Assembly: GCF_016031655.1 (NCBI RefSeq)
Contig: NZ_JACCHQ010000023.1
Location: 62,001 to 126,000 of the forward strand
Origin: Bradyrhizobium glycinis
Lineage (GTDB): Bacteria; Pseudomonadota; Alphaproteobacteria; Rhizobiales; Xanthobacteraceae
Direction: 5' to 3'
Length of the DNA: 64,000 nucleotides
Under the pieces are notes generated by a model, which saw only the letters and a program-made list of their open reading frames with translations, was not told the DNA's origin and ran no database searches. Position 1 is the stretch's first letter; each line of letters opens with the position of its first letter. Shown piece after piece: positions 7,862 through 15,969 of the stretch. Made by a program: the position numbers and the translations under genes.

Positions 7862-9001
7862 TCAACCCTTAAGTAGGGTATTAACAAGCTTTCGCCAAGC
7901 CTCTAACGCCCGATTGATGTCCTCAGGTTCGGTGGACCAGCCCAGACTGAGACGCACCGCTCCCTGGGCCACCCCGGGATCATAGCCCATCGCCGACAGG
8001 ACGTGGGACGGCTGTACCTTTCCGGAAGAACAGGCGGAGCCGGAAGAGACCGCGATACCCGCCAGATCGAAGCCAATCACGGCGGTTTCTGCCTTCAGGC
8101 CCGGCGCCGTGAAAAGCACGGTATTTGGCAACCGCGCCACGTCGTCCGCAAAGACTGTCGTCCTGGGATTATCGCGAAGGCCATTTTCCAAACGATCTCT
8201 AAGGCTTGCCATGCGCTTCACATCTTCCGGCAGAGCCTGAAGCGCAGCCTTCACCGCAGCCCCAAAGGCGGCGATTCCGGCAATGTTTTCGGTTCCGGCC
8301 CGGCGGTTGAGCTCCTGCCCGCCGCCCCGCAGCACCGGCTCCAGGCCGCCTATCCCCTCGGTCATCACCAGGGCGCCGACCCCCTTGGGGCCGCCGATCT
8401 TGTGCGCAGAAAAGGTCGCAAGGTCTGCGCCCACCGAATTGATATCGAACGGCATTTTGCCAAGCGCCTGGATTGCATCGACATGCAGCAGGCCGCCTGC
8501 CTCGTGGACAATGTTTGCGGTCTCCGTGACGGGCTGAAGGGCGCCGGTCTCGTTGTTAGCGGCCATGATCGAGACTAGGGCCGGCGGGCCGCCCTTGAGC
8601 AGCGCCTTCAAATGATCGAGGTCGACCACGCCGGAGCGCGTGACCTGGATCAGTCCGATCTTGTCGGCCGGGAACCGGCCGCCTGATAGCACCGAGGCGT
8701 GCTCGACCGCCGAGACCAGCAACCGCTCGACAGGTCCGGCGGAGGCGCCCCGCAAACCCGGCGAGAGCGCCAGCGCATTGGCCTCGGTTCCAGCAGAGGT
8801 GAAGACAACGTTGCGCGGCTGCGCCCCGACAGCGGCTGCAAGCGTCGCGCGAGCCTCTTCGACTAGCCGCCGCGCCTCCCGCCCCTCGGCATGGACCGAG
8901 GATGGATTGCCGACCAGGTCGAAGGCCGCGACCATCGCCGCCCGCGCCTCGGGGCGCAGCGGCGTGGTCGCATTCCAGTCGAGATAGACACGGTTCGGCA
9001 T
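7862..9001 (-). CDS. Cysteine desulfurase, IscS/NifS group I
   Basis: 379-aa PLP-dependent cysteine desulfurase of the NifS/IscS class, which supplies sulfur for Fe-S clusters and thiolation. Lys201 in SAHKIGGPKG holds PLP and Cys324 in SSGSACSSGKV is the persulfide cysteine, in the longer loop typical of group I. It is the first gene of the suf cluster, which therefore has two desulfurases of different classes (this one and sufS). No iscR is seen upstream. It is shorter than true IscS (about 404 aa) and lacks a long C-terminal tail, so I leave the symbol empty. Confidence 0.93.
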   Translation of the reverse strand: MPNRVYLDWNATTPLRPEARAAMVAAFDLVGNPSSVHAEGREARRLVEEARATLAAAVGAQPRNVVFTSAGTEANALALSPGLRGASAGPVERLLVSAVEHASVLSGGRFPADKIGLIQVTRSGVVDLDHLKALLKGGPPALVSIMAANNETGALQPVTETANIVHEAGGLLHVDAIQALGKMPFDINSVGADLATFSAHKIGGPKGVGALVMTEGIGGLEPVLRGGGQELNRRAGTENIAGIAAFGAAVKAALQALPEDVKRMASLRDRLENGLRDNPRTTVFADDVARLPNTVLFTAPGLKAETAVIGFDLAGIAVSSGSACSSGKVQPSHVLSAMGYDPGVAQGAVRLSLGWSTEPEDINRALEAWRKLVNTLLKG

Positions 9002-9014
9002 CTGGCCCTCTTAG

Positions 9015-9048
9015 CACCTTTTGTCGTCCGGCCAATCGGACGAGGTGC
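9015..9048. other. Hairpin between acyltransferase pseudogene and desulfurase gene
   Basis: Perfect 7-6-7 inverted repeat TCGTCCG-gccaat-CGGACGA at 9024-9043, extended by outer GCACC (9015-9019) and GGTGC (9044-9048) arms across a bulge. It sits immediately upstream of the first suf-cluster gene and downstream of the acyltransferase reading frame, so it may be a leader hairpin or a weak terminator. There is no U-run on the minus strand. Confidence 0.5.
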
Positions 9049-9053
9049 GGTCG

Positions 9054-10243
9054 TCAGGCCGGCTGCTGCTCCACCCTTCGCAGGGTTCGCGGCACCACCC
9101 GCAACCCGAACAGCGGCCGCAGCCAGGCAACGCGCCGTACGATTTCGTAGCTCGCCACACATGTGAGCGCGGTCCCGAGGATGACAATGGACGCTTCGAT
9201 CCCAGCCGACAGGCCGCTGTCGTGCAATTGATGCGCGATCACGATGATCGCGGTCTGATGGAGGATGTAGTACGGGAAGATGGCGTCAGTCAGATAGCGC
9301 CGCGCCGGGCTGTCGGCTGCGAAGGTGCGCCGCGCAAAGCCCAGCACGGCGGCGATGGCGAGCCATTGATAGCAGCCATAGGCAAGGGCCGCGAACCACC
9401 TCAACATGGACGACGGCGCAAACAGGCCGGCGCGTACCAGGATGAAGGCAGCGAAGCAGGCGGCGGCCGCCAGCAGGGCCACGGAACGCTGGCGCTCAAG
9501 ATCGCGCCAGATTCCCTCCTGCTTGGCCAGCAGGAAACCGCTCAGGAAGGCCGTGGCGTGGTCCGCGTGGTTGTACCAGTCGCCAAACAGGGCGTGTGTC
9601 GAAGGGAAAGCCGGGAACAGCACAGGCGCCAGCCCGCATACAGCAGGCAGGGCGCGATCAGGAGCCATGGGCCGGCGAGCACGCCAGCCAGCTTCCGGCC
9701 AAGCCAGTCAGCTCCGGCCGGCCATAACGCGAGCACGCCAATCAACGCCATCGTGTAGATCCACAGATAGACCACGAACCAGAGATGGTTCCAGGTCGGC
9801 AACACGATGCAGGGATTCGGACAGAACTGCGCGCCGAAGGCAAAGTAGTGCCTGGTATAGAAATCGAAGAAGCCGGCGGGATAGCCGAGGCTTTCGACGA
9901 TCTGGAGATAGGACTGCGGCGGCACGATCACGAGCATGCCGAAGATGAGCGGGATCAGGAGCCGCGCCGACCGCGCGCCGGCGAGCGAGGCGAGGCTCGA
10001 CTTGCCGAGCATGAAGCGGGTGGCAACCCCTGATACCAGGAACAGTAGCGACAGCCGCCATGGGTTGACGAACAGCATCACCGGTTCCAGCCAGGTCAGC
10101 CGGTGCACACTCTTGATGTGAAATCCCCAGGACACGTAGAGCATGCCGACGTGGTAGAAGATCAGGAGCCCAAAGGCTAAAATCCGCACCCAGTCCAGGT
10201 CGATACGCCTGTCCGAGCTTTGGAATGGCTGTGGTGTTGTCAT
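9054..10243 (-). pseudogene. Acyltransferase-3 family membrane protein, frameshifted
   Basis: Integral-membrane O-acyltransferase of the Acyl_transf_3 (OafA/OpgC-like) family, which acylates envelope glycans. The 5' part (ATG 10243, AAGGAG ribosome site at 10254-10259) reads DRRIDLDWVRILAFGLLIFYH and on through several membrane segments to YAGWRL. The remainder, from VLFPAFPSTHALFGDW to the C-terminus at 9054, lies in another frame. Restoring one G in CTG(G)TGCTG near position 9623 joins the two halves into one protein of about 397 aa. This is either an inactivating deletion or a base-call error. It is divergent from the LytTR gene with only 44 bp between starts, suggesting a regulator-target pair. 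Confidence 0.85.
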
Positions 10244-10287
10244 GGTTTTCTGCTCCTTGACGGGACGACGAACGCGGTTTTGGGGCC

Positions 10288-11259
10288 ATGGCTGACACCG
10301 AAAATGCTCCGCCTGCAGCGCACGTCGAGCCGGTTTGGGATCAGAATCGGACGCGAGGGGATGAGCCGCCGGCGGCTGGGACAAGTCGTGGATCTTCAGG
10401 GACCAGCGGCGGCGACCGGATGATGCTCGCGGCGATCGCGGGCGTCACGCTCGCGATCGGAGTAGTCAATGCGTTTTCGTTCGCCCAGGACGCGGCCTGG
10501 CGCGGCGACAACTACGACATCGGCCGGCGGCTGTTCTGGGAGATGTCGAGCATCGCCGTCATCCTGCTGTTGCTGCCGGTTCTCATTTTGGCGGTCCGCC
10601 GCATGCGCCGGACACCAGGCTTCGCCGCTCAGGCGGCCATCGGGGCGATCGCCGTGCTCGGCTTCTCCACCCTCCACATCACCGGCATGGTCTGGGTGCG
10701 GAAGCTCGCGCTCTGGCTCGCCGGCGGCGCCTACGATTTCCATTTCTCGCTCGCGACGGTCCTGTACGAATTCCGCAAAGACGCCGTGGCCTTTGTCCTG
10801 ATCGCCGCCGCGATATGGCTGCTCGAAAGCCGGCGTGAGCTGAAGAGCGCGGCAGTCGCATCGTCGGCGCCGCCGTCCTCACCACAGCCATCGTCACCCG
10901 ATCTGATCTGGCTGCGCGACGGCACGAGCCGCATCCGCGTGGTGCCGCGCGATATCCTCTGGGTCGCGTCCGCCGGCAATTACATCGAATACAGTCTCGC
11001 CGACGGGACCCAGCACCTCATACGCGGCACGCTGGCGGCGGCGGAAAGCGAGCTGGCGCGCTTTTCGATCGTTCGCGTTCATCGGACCAAGCTTGCCAAT
11101 CTCGACCGGGTGCGCGGCGTGGACCTCAAGCCTTCGGGAGATTTCGAGCTCGCCTTCGACAACGGCCAGACGCTGGGCGGCAGCCGGCGCTACCGGCCGG
11201 CGGTCGCCTCGCTCGGAAGCCGAACGGCGCCGGCGGGAAGCGCCACCGGCGCTTCCTAA
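10288..11259 (+). CDS. Membrane-anchored LytTR-type transcriptional regulator
   Basis: 323-aa protein with a disordered N-terminus (1-42), about four membrane helices (about 45-66, 82-103, 115-137 and 155-175), a Ser/Pro linker, and a C-terminal LytTR DNA-binding domain (about 205-305; motifs VPRDILWVASAGNYIEY, VRVHRTKLANLDRV seen as RTKLANLDRV, and GGSRRYRP). LytTR proteins without a receiver domain but with membrane segments are thought to bind DNA from the membrane. No kinase or receiver is next to it. It is divergently arranged with the acyltransferase pseudogene and may control it and itself. The start codon could be later (ATG 10420); the first one gives the longer N-terminus. Confidence 0.82.
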   Translation: MADTENAPPAAHVEPVWDQNRTRGDEPPAAGTSRGSSGTSGGDRMMLAAIAGVTLAIGVVNAFSFAQDAAWRGDNYDIGRRLFWEMSSIAVILLLLPVLILAVRRMRRTPGFAAQAAIGAIAVLGFSTLHITGMVWVRKLALWLAGGAYDFHFSLATVLYEFRKDAVAFVLIAAAIWLLESRRELKSAAVASSAPPSSPQPSSPDLIWLRDGTSRIRVVPRDILWVASAGNYIEYSLADGTQHLIRGTLAAAESELARFSIVRVHRTKLANLDRVRGVDLKPSGDFELAFDNGQTLGGSRRYRPAVASLGSRTAPAGSATGAS

Positions 11260-11608
11260 ACAATCGGGATTTCAATGGGTTGAACACTGCCCTCCGGGCA
11301 GGACGGCCGGCTCTTGCCGTGCTTGAGTTGATTCAGGCAGGTTCCGAGGCTCGGAGGCAAGCCAGAGATGACATTGCAATGACCGGCTAAGCTCTTGAGC
11401 TCATTGAGAGATGTCGAAGAAGCTTGCTTTTTGACCCTGGCCTTGTGCTAGAAGCGCGCGTCAGTTCACCTGCGCGCCACTCGCGCATCATCCGAGGGCG
11501 CGCCTCTCCACCTTTCATCCGTGCTCTCGTTGGCGGCAACGCTGCGAGAGCCACAATCGGACGATTGCGCAGGGATCACCTCCAAGGGACTTAGATCAGA
11601 GATCATCG
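11260..11608. other. Intergenic region with structured leader before hydrolase gene
   Basis: No gene seen. It holds a small hairpin CTGCCC-tcc-GGGCAG (11287-11301) just after the LytTR gene, a stem GCTCTCG/CGAGAGC (11523-11551), a perfect 6-2-6 palindrome CAATCGgaCGATTG (11554-11567), and GGATCACCTCC (11573-11583), identical to the anti-Shine-Dalgarno end of 16S rRNA. These precede the hydrolase start by 25-85 nt and could form a regulatory leader; this is inference. Confidence 0.45.
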
Positions 11609-12256
11609 ATGCCTGAAGTCATTTTCACCGGCCCTGCCGGTCGCCTCGAGGGCCGCTATCACCCGGCCAAGCAGAAGAACGCGCCGATCGCGATGATCCT
11701 GCATCCGCATCCGCAGTTCCACGGCACGATGAATCATCAGATCGTGTACCAGTGCTACTACGCCTTTGCCCATCGCGGCTTCTCGGTGCTGCGCTTCAAC
11801 TTCCGCGGCGTCGGCCGCAGCCAGGGCTCGTTCGACCACGGCACCGGCGAATTGTCCGATGCGGCCGCCGCGCTCGACTGGGCGCAGACCATCAATCCCG
11901 AGGCGCGCGCCTGCTGGGTCGCCGGCTTCTCCTTCGGTGCCTGGATCGGCATGCAGCTCTTGATGCGCCGGCCCGAGGTCGAGGGCTTCATCTCGATCGC
12001 GCCGCCGGCCAATCTCTATGACTTCTCGTTCCTCGCGCCCTGCCCGTCCTCAGGCCTGATCGTGCATGGCGAGAAGGATGCGGTGGTGCCGCCCAAGGAC
12101 GTCAACACGCTGGTCGAGAAGCTGAAGACGCAGAAGGGCATCGTGATCGACCAGCAGATCATCCCCGGCGCCAACCACTTCTTCGACTCCAAGCTCGAGC
12201 CGCTGATGGAAACCATCACGGCTTATCTCGACATGCGCCTCGCCAACGTGCGGTGA
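11609..12256 (+). CDS. Alpha/beta hydrolase (COG2945-like)
   Basis: 215-aa alpha/beta hydrolase fold protein. The nucleophile is Ser108 in the elbow GFSFGAW; the acid is likely Asp in HGEKDAVVPP and the base His in GANHFF near residue 190. The early HPHPQFHGTMNH segment and the RFNFRGVGRSQG segment are typical of the dienelactone-hydrolase-like family COG2945, whose natural substrates are mostly unknown. It is monocistronic, followed by a convergent gene. Expected to be cytoplasmic; there is no signal peptide. Confidence 0.85.
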   Translation: MPEVIFTGPAGRLEGRYHPAKQKNAPIAMILHPHPQFHGTMNHQIVYQCYYAFAHRGFSVLRFNFRGVGRSQGSFDHGTGELSDAAAALDWAQTINPEARACWVAGFSFGAWIGMQLLMRRPEVEGFISIAPPANLYDFSFLAPCPSSGLIVHGEKDAVVPPKDVNTLVEKLKTQKGIVIDQQIIPGANHFFDSKLEPLMETITAYLDMRLANVR

Positions 12257-12266
12257 GGGCTGCGGC

Positions 12267-12590
12267 TCAAGCCAGCTTGAGCGCGACGATCCCCATCAAG
12301 ACGAGCGCGATGCCGGCAAGCTTCATCGCGCTCAAGGTCTCGCCGAACAGCACCACGCCCATCAGGAAGGTGCCGGCCGCGCCAATGCCGGTCCACACCG
12401 AATAGGCGACGCCGACCTCGAGCACCTTCAAGGCGCGCCCGAGCAGGAATACGAAGGCAGCGAGCAGCACGAGCGAGGCGACGCTCCAGCCGGCACGGGT
12501 ATACCCTTCGGCATATTTCATCGCGATCGCCCAGCCGACGTCGAGCAGGCCCGCGATCACCAGCATCAGCCAAGCGAGGGATTGCGACAT
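12267..12590 (-). CDS. SMR-family exporter, SugE/Gdx-like
   Basis: 107-aa, four-helix small multidrug resistance protein. The YSVWTGIGAAGTF segment and overall sequence are closest to SugE (Gdx), the guanidinium exporters. The single membrane-embedded acidic residue that binds proton and substrate, Glu13 in E. coli SugE, is replaced by Asp17 here (AGLLDVGWAI). The frame extends upstream to 12740 but the ATG at 12590 gives the standard N-terminus MSQSLAWLMLVIAG. It starts 10 bp after the GST stop codon, so the two are probably cotranscribed from the GST promoter. Confidence 0.9.
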   Translation of the reverse strand: MSQSLAWLMLVIAGLLDVGWAIAMKYAEGYTRAGWSVASLVLLAAFVFLLGRALKVLEVGVAYSVWTGIGAAGTFLMGVVLFGETLSAMKLAGIALVLMGIVALKLA

Positions 12591-12600
12591 CGGACCGGGC

Positions 12601-13278
12601 TCACGCGGCGAGCTTGAGCAGATGCGCGTCGTGGCGAACGAGGAAGGCGCGCAGCAATTGCGGATAGTCTTCGCCGACGGCAGTGCGGACACTTGGACGT
12701 TTCGCCAGTTCGGCGCGCCATGCACGGACCTTCGGAACATCCGTGAAGATGCCGTGCTCGGTCAGTTCGTCGAACAGATCGAAGTAACGGAAGACAGGTG
12801 CGAACACCGCATCGACCAGACTGAACGCCTGGCCGGCGAAGTACGGGCCCGCGCCGAGCGCTGCCTCGACCCGCGCGAATTTTGCCGCGAGTGCCTGCCG
12901 CTTGCTTTCGAACGTCGCGGCATCGGTGGTCGTTTCCAAGCCCCAGAGGTCGCCGAGAATTGCCGAGCCGAACTCCATCCACGCACGGTGCTCGGCCCGC
13001 TGCAACGGATCCGCCGGATGCAGCTTGCTGCCTGCTTGCGTCTCCTCGATGTATTCGCAGATCACGTTGCTTTCGAACAGCGCGACCTCGCCCCGATCGG
13101 TCGTCACCACCAGCACCGGCACCTTGCCGAGCGGCGAGAGCTTCAAGAACCAGTCCGGCTTGTTGGCGAGATCGATATCGATCTGCTCGAAAGGCACGTC
13201 CTTCTCCTTCAGCGCGATCACCGCACGCTGCACGTAGGGACAAAGCTTGTGGCTTATCAGTTTCAGTGAAGCGGTCAT
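12601..13278 (-). CDS. Glutathione S-transferase family protein
   Basis: 225-aa GST with an N-terminal thioredoxin-like domain (LISHKLCPYVQRAVIAL; the CPYVQR motif places Cys at the usual active-site position, as in the Omega/Lambda or dehydroascorbate-reductase-like classes; PVL then FESNVICEYIEE for glutathione binding) and an alpha-helical C-terminal domain. Likely a thiol-transferase or glutathionyl-conjugate reductase. Start chosen at ATG 13278 (MTASLKLISHK); the frame is open to 13326 but that part overlaps the promoter. It leads a two-gene unit with the SMR exporter, suggesting a detoxification operon. Confidence 0.9.
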   Translation of the reverse strand: MTASLKLISHKLCPYVQRAVIALKEKDVPFEQIDIDLANKPDWFLKLSPLGKVPVLVVTTDRGEVALFESNVICEYIEETQAGSKLHPADPLQRAEHRAWMEFGSAILGDLWGLETTTDAATFESKRQALAAKFARVEAALGAGPYFAGQAFSLVDAVFAPVFRYFDLFDELTEHGIFTDVPKVRAWRAELAKRPSVRTAVGEDYPQLLRAFLVRHDAHLLKLAA

Positions 13279-13298
13279 GGCAACGATCCCGGCAGTTA

Positions 13299-13361
13299 GA
13301 TGCAACTGCATCAAATATAGATGCACTTGCGTTCACCCGTCAAGATCAATGCATTTGCATC
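13299..13361 (-). promoter_or_regulatory. GST promoter with three operator-like palindromes
   Basis: On the minus strand a -35 TTGACG (13343-13338) and -10 TATATT (13319-13314) are separated by 18 bp. Three copies of GATGCA-N2-TGCATC surround them: 13299-13312 (perfect), 13320-13333 (GATGCActTGCGTT, inside the spacer) and 13348-13361 (AATGCAttTGCATC, upstream of -35), with centres 21 and 28 bp apart. This looks like a repressor-controlled promoter. The regulator (MarR, HxlR or TetR type) is not identifiable here. Confidence 0.72.
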
Positions 13362-13389
13362 AACCGGGCGTGATCGTCAGGCAGTATCT

Positions 13390-14493
13390 TCAGGGCCTGG
13401 CGATCACCCCGCCGGTCATCGGCATCGGCACGCCCGTCGTCGCCGGATAGGACAATGGCAGCCCTTTCATGCCGCGGACGGCGAGAAAGCCGAAGGCCTG
13501 GGCCTCGATGGCGTCGGAGGCCCAGCCGAGCGTTTCGGCCGCCTCGACGGTGGCCGAGCCCACCCGTTCCCGCAGCATCCGTAGCATGGTGAGGTTGCGC
13601 GCGCCGCCGCCGCAGACGATCCAGCTGCGCGGCCGCCGCGGCAACAGCGGAATGATGCGGGCGATCGCGGTCGCAGTGAAGGCGGTCAGGGTCGCCGCGC
13701 CGTCGGCAGGCAGCACGTCGCCGAGCCGCAGGGCCGCAAAATCGTTGCGGTCGAGCGATTTCGGCGGCGGGCTTGCGAAGAAGGGCAGCTCCAGCGCCCG
13801 CGCAATCCAGGCTTCATCCACCTTGCCGAGCGCGGCGAATTTGCCTTCCGCATCGAACGCCTGGTTCATGGTGCGGTACATGAAATCGTCCAGCAACGCG
13901 TTGCCGGGGCCGGTGTCGCAGGCGATCAACGTATCATTGCCGTCGATATAGCTGATGTTGGAGACGCCGCCGATATTGACTACGACGATCGGCCCTTCGC
14001 GCTCCAACGACTGGGCCAGCGCACGGTGGTAGACCGGCACGAGCGGCGCGCCCTGCCCGCCGGCTTCGACGTCGGCGGCGCGGAAGTCGTACATCAACGG
14101 AATATGGATGGTCCTTGCCAATGCCGCCCCATCGCCGATCTGCACCGTCAGCCGTCTTTCGGGCCGGTGCAGCACGGTCTGGCCGTGGAAGCCGACAATG
14201 TCGATGTCCTCCGCCCGCATCCGGTTCTGGGCGAGGAAGGCTGCGACCGCCTCGGCATGGGCTTGCGTCACCGCATGCTCAGCATCGCCCAGAATGCCCG
14301 GGCGGGCATCGCGTTGCTGCAGATGCACGGCCTCGCTCAGCGCCTGGCGCAGCAGGTTGCGCTCGGCCGGGCCGTAGGGCCGGTAACCGGTCGGCCCGAA
14401 CGCCTTCACCTGCTTTCCGTCGGTTTCGATCAGCGCGACATCCACCCCGTCCAGGGAGGTGCCGCTCATCAAACCGAGTGCCGTCAACATCAT
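13390..14493 (-). CDS. anmK: Anhydro-N-acetylmuramic acid kinase
   Basis: 367-aa sugar kinase of the AnmK family. It opens the 1,6-anhydro ring and phosphorylates anhydroMurNAc during peptidoglycan recycling, giving MurNAc-6-P. Signature segments: GLMSGTSLDGVDVALIE at the N-terminus, GFHGQTVLHRPE, VNIGGVSNISYI, DTGPGNALLDD and CGGGARNLTMLRML. It is divergent from tyrS, a common arrangement in Rhizobiales. Length is typical (about 370). Confidence 0.95.
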   Translation of the reverse strand: MMLTALGLMSGTSLDGVDVALIETDGKQVKAFGPTGYRPYGPAERNLLRQALSEAVHLQQRDARPGILGDAEHAVTQAHAEAVAAFLAQNRMRAEDIDIVGFHGQTVLHRPERRLTVQIGDGAALARTIHIPLMYDFRAADVEAGGQGAPLVPVYHRALAQSLEREGPIVVVNIGGVSNISYIDGNDTLIACDTGPGNALLDDFMYRTMNQAFDAEGKFAALGKVDEAWIARALELPFFASPPPKSLDRNDFAALRLGDVLPADGAATLTAFTATAIARIIPLLPRRPRSWIVCGGGARNLTMLRMLRERVGSATVEAAETLGWASDAIEAQAFGFLAVRGMKGLPLSYPATTGVPMPMTGGVIARP

Positions 14494-14659
14494 GGACCAG
14501 CGTCCTCAAGCGACCTGCCCTGGCATGCCGATCTTGTGCCAGAGGGACACATCTTATAATGCCAACGCGCCAAGTGGCGGGCGGCCAATCGGGTTCCCGC
14601 GGAAGACCCTTAAATTGCCCCCAAAACGGTAAACCAAGAATTGTCAGGCACGCCGACAG

Positions 14660-15913
14660 ATGACTGCATTTAAATCGGATTTCCTCAACACCCTGCAGGA
14701 ACGTGGATTCATCCACCAGTGCTCCGATTTCGAGGGGCTGGACGCGCTCGCCGCCAAGGGCGAGGCGACGGCTTATGTCGGCTACGATTGCACCGCCCGC
14801 TCGCTGCACATCGGCAACTACCTGACCATGATGATGCTGCACTGGCTGCAGCAGTCCGGCAACAAGCCGATCACCCTGATGGGCGGCGGCACCACCATGG
14901 TGGGCGATCCCTCCGGCAAGGATGAGACGCGCGCGATGCGCACCATCGCCGAGATAGAGGCCAACAAGGAATCGATCCGCGGCGTGTTCGCCAAGGTGCT
15001 GCGCTATGGCGAGGGCAAGAGCGACGCCGTCATGCTCGACAATGCGGAATGGCTGACCAAGCTGAACTGGATCGAGATGCTGCGCGACGTCGGCCGGCAC
15101 TTCTCGGTCAACCGCATGCTGACCATGGATTCGGTGCGGCTGCGCCTCGAGCGCGAGCAGGAGATGAGCTTCATCGAGTTCAACTACATGGTCTGCCAGG
15201 CCTACGACTTCGTCGAGCTGGCCAAGCGCACCGGCTGCCGCCTCCAGATGGGCGGCTCGGACCAGTGGGGCAACATCATCATGGGCGTCGATCTCGGCCG
15301 CCGCATGGGCACGCACCAGCTGTTCGCGCTGACGACGCCGCTGCTGACGACCGCCTCGGGCGCCAAGATGGGCAAGACCGCGCAAGGCGCGGTGTGGCTC
15401 AACGCCGACCAGTTCTCGCCGTACGACTTCTGGCAGTACTGGCGCAACACCGAGGACGCCGACGTCGGCAAATTCCTGAAACTGTTCACGACGCTGCCGA
15501 TGGCCGAAATCAGGAAGCTCGAGGCGCTCGGCGGCTCGGAGATCAACGAGGCCAAGAAGGTGCTCGCGACCGAAGCGACCGCGCTGCTGCACGGCCGCGA
15601 CGCCGCGCGCGAAGCCGCCGAGACCGCGCGCCGCACCTTCGAGGAAGGCGCCCTCGCCGAAAGCCTGCCGACGGTGGAAATTCCGCGCGGCGAGTTCGAC
15701 GCCGGCCTCGGCGTGCTTAACGCCTTCGTCAAGGCCGGCCTCGTCGGCTCCAACGGCGAAGCGAGGCGCCAGATCAAAGGCGGCGGCCTGCGCGTCAACG
15801 ACGCGCCCGTCACCGACGAGAAGATGGCATTGTCGGCAGGCAACCTGACGCCGGAAGGCGTGATCAAGCTGTCCTTCGGCAAGAAGAAGCACGTGCTCAT
15901 CAAGCCTGCATAG
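14660..15913 (+). CDS. tyrS: Tyrosyl-tRNA synthetase
   Basis: 417-aa class I aminoacyl-tRNA synthetase that charges tRNA-Tyr. The HIGH-type motif is SLHIGNY (residues near 51-57), the tyrosine-binding segment includes QMGGSDQWGNI, the KMSKS loop appears as GAKMGKTAQG, and a C-terminal S4 RNA-binding domain is visible (LGVLNAFVKAGLVGSNGEARRQIKGGG, e.g. GEARRQIKGGG). Starts with ATG 14660; divergent from anmK with a 166-bp gap. Confidence 0.97.
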   Translation: MTAFKSDFLNTLQERGFIHQCSDFEGLDALAAKGEATAYVGYDCTARSLHIGNYLTMMMLHWLQQSGNKPITLMGGGTTMVGDPSGKDETRAMRTIAEIEANKESIRGVFAKVLRYGEGKSDAVMLDNAEWLTKLNWIEMLRDVGRHFSVNRMLTMDSVRLRLEREQEMSFIEFNYMVCQAYDFVELAKRTGCRLQMGGSDQWGNIIMGVDLGRRMGTHQLFALTTPLLTTASGAKMGKTAQGAVWLNADQFSPYDFWQYWRNTEDADVGKFLKLFTTLPMAEIRKLEALGGSEINEAKKVLATEATALLHGRDAAREAAETARRTFEEGALAESLPTVEIPRGEFDAGLGVLNAFVKAGLVGSNGEARRQIKGGGLRVNDAPVTDEKMALSAGNLTPEGVIKLSFGKKKHVLIKPA

Positions 15914-15969
15914 GCGTATGAGCTTTTCACTGCTTGTCAGGGCGGACGGATGCGCGCTCCCTGACGGCA

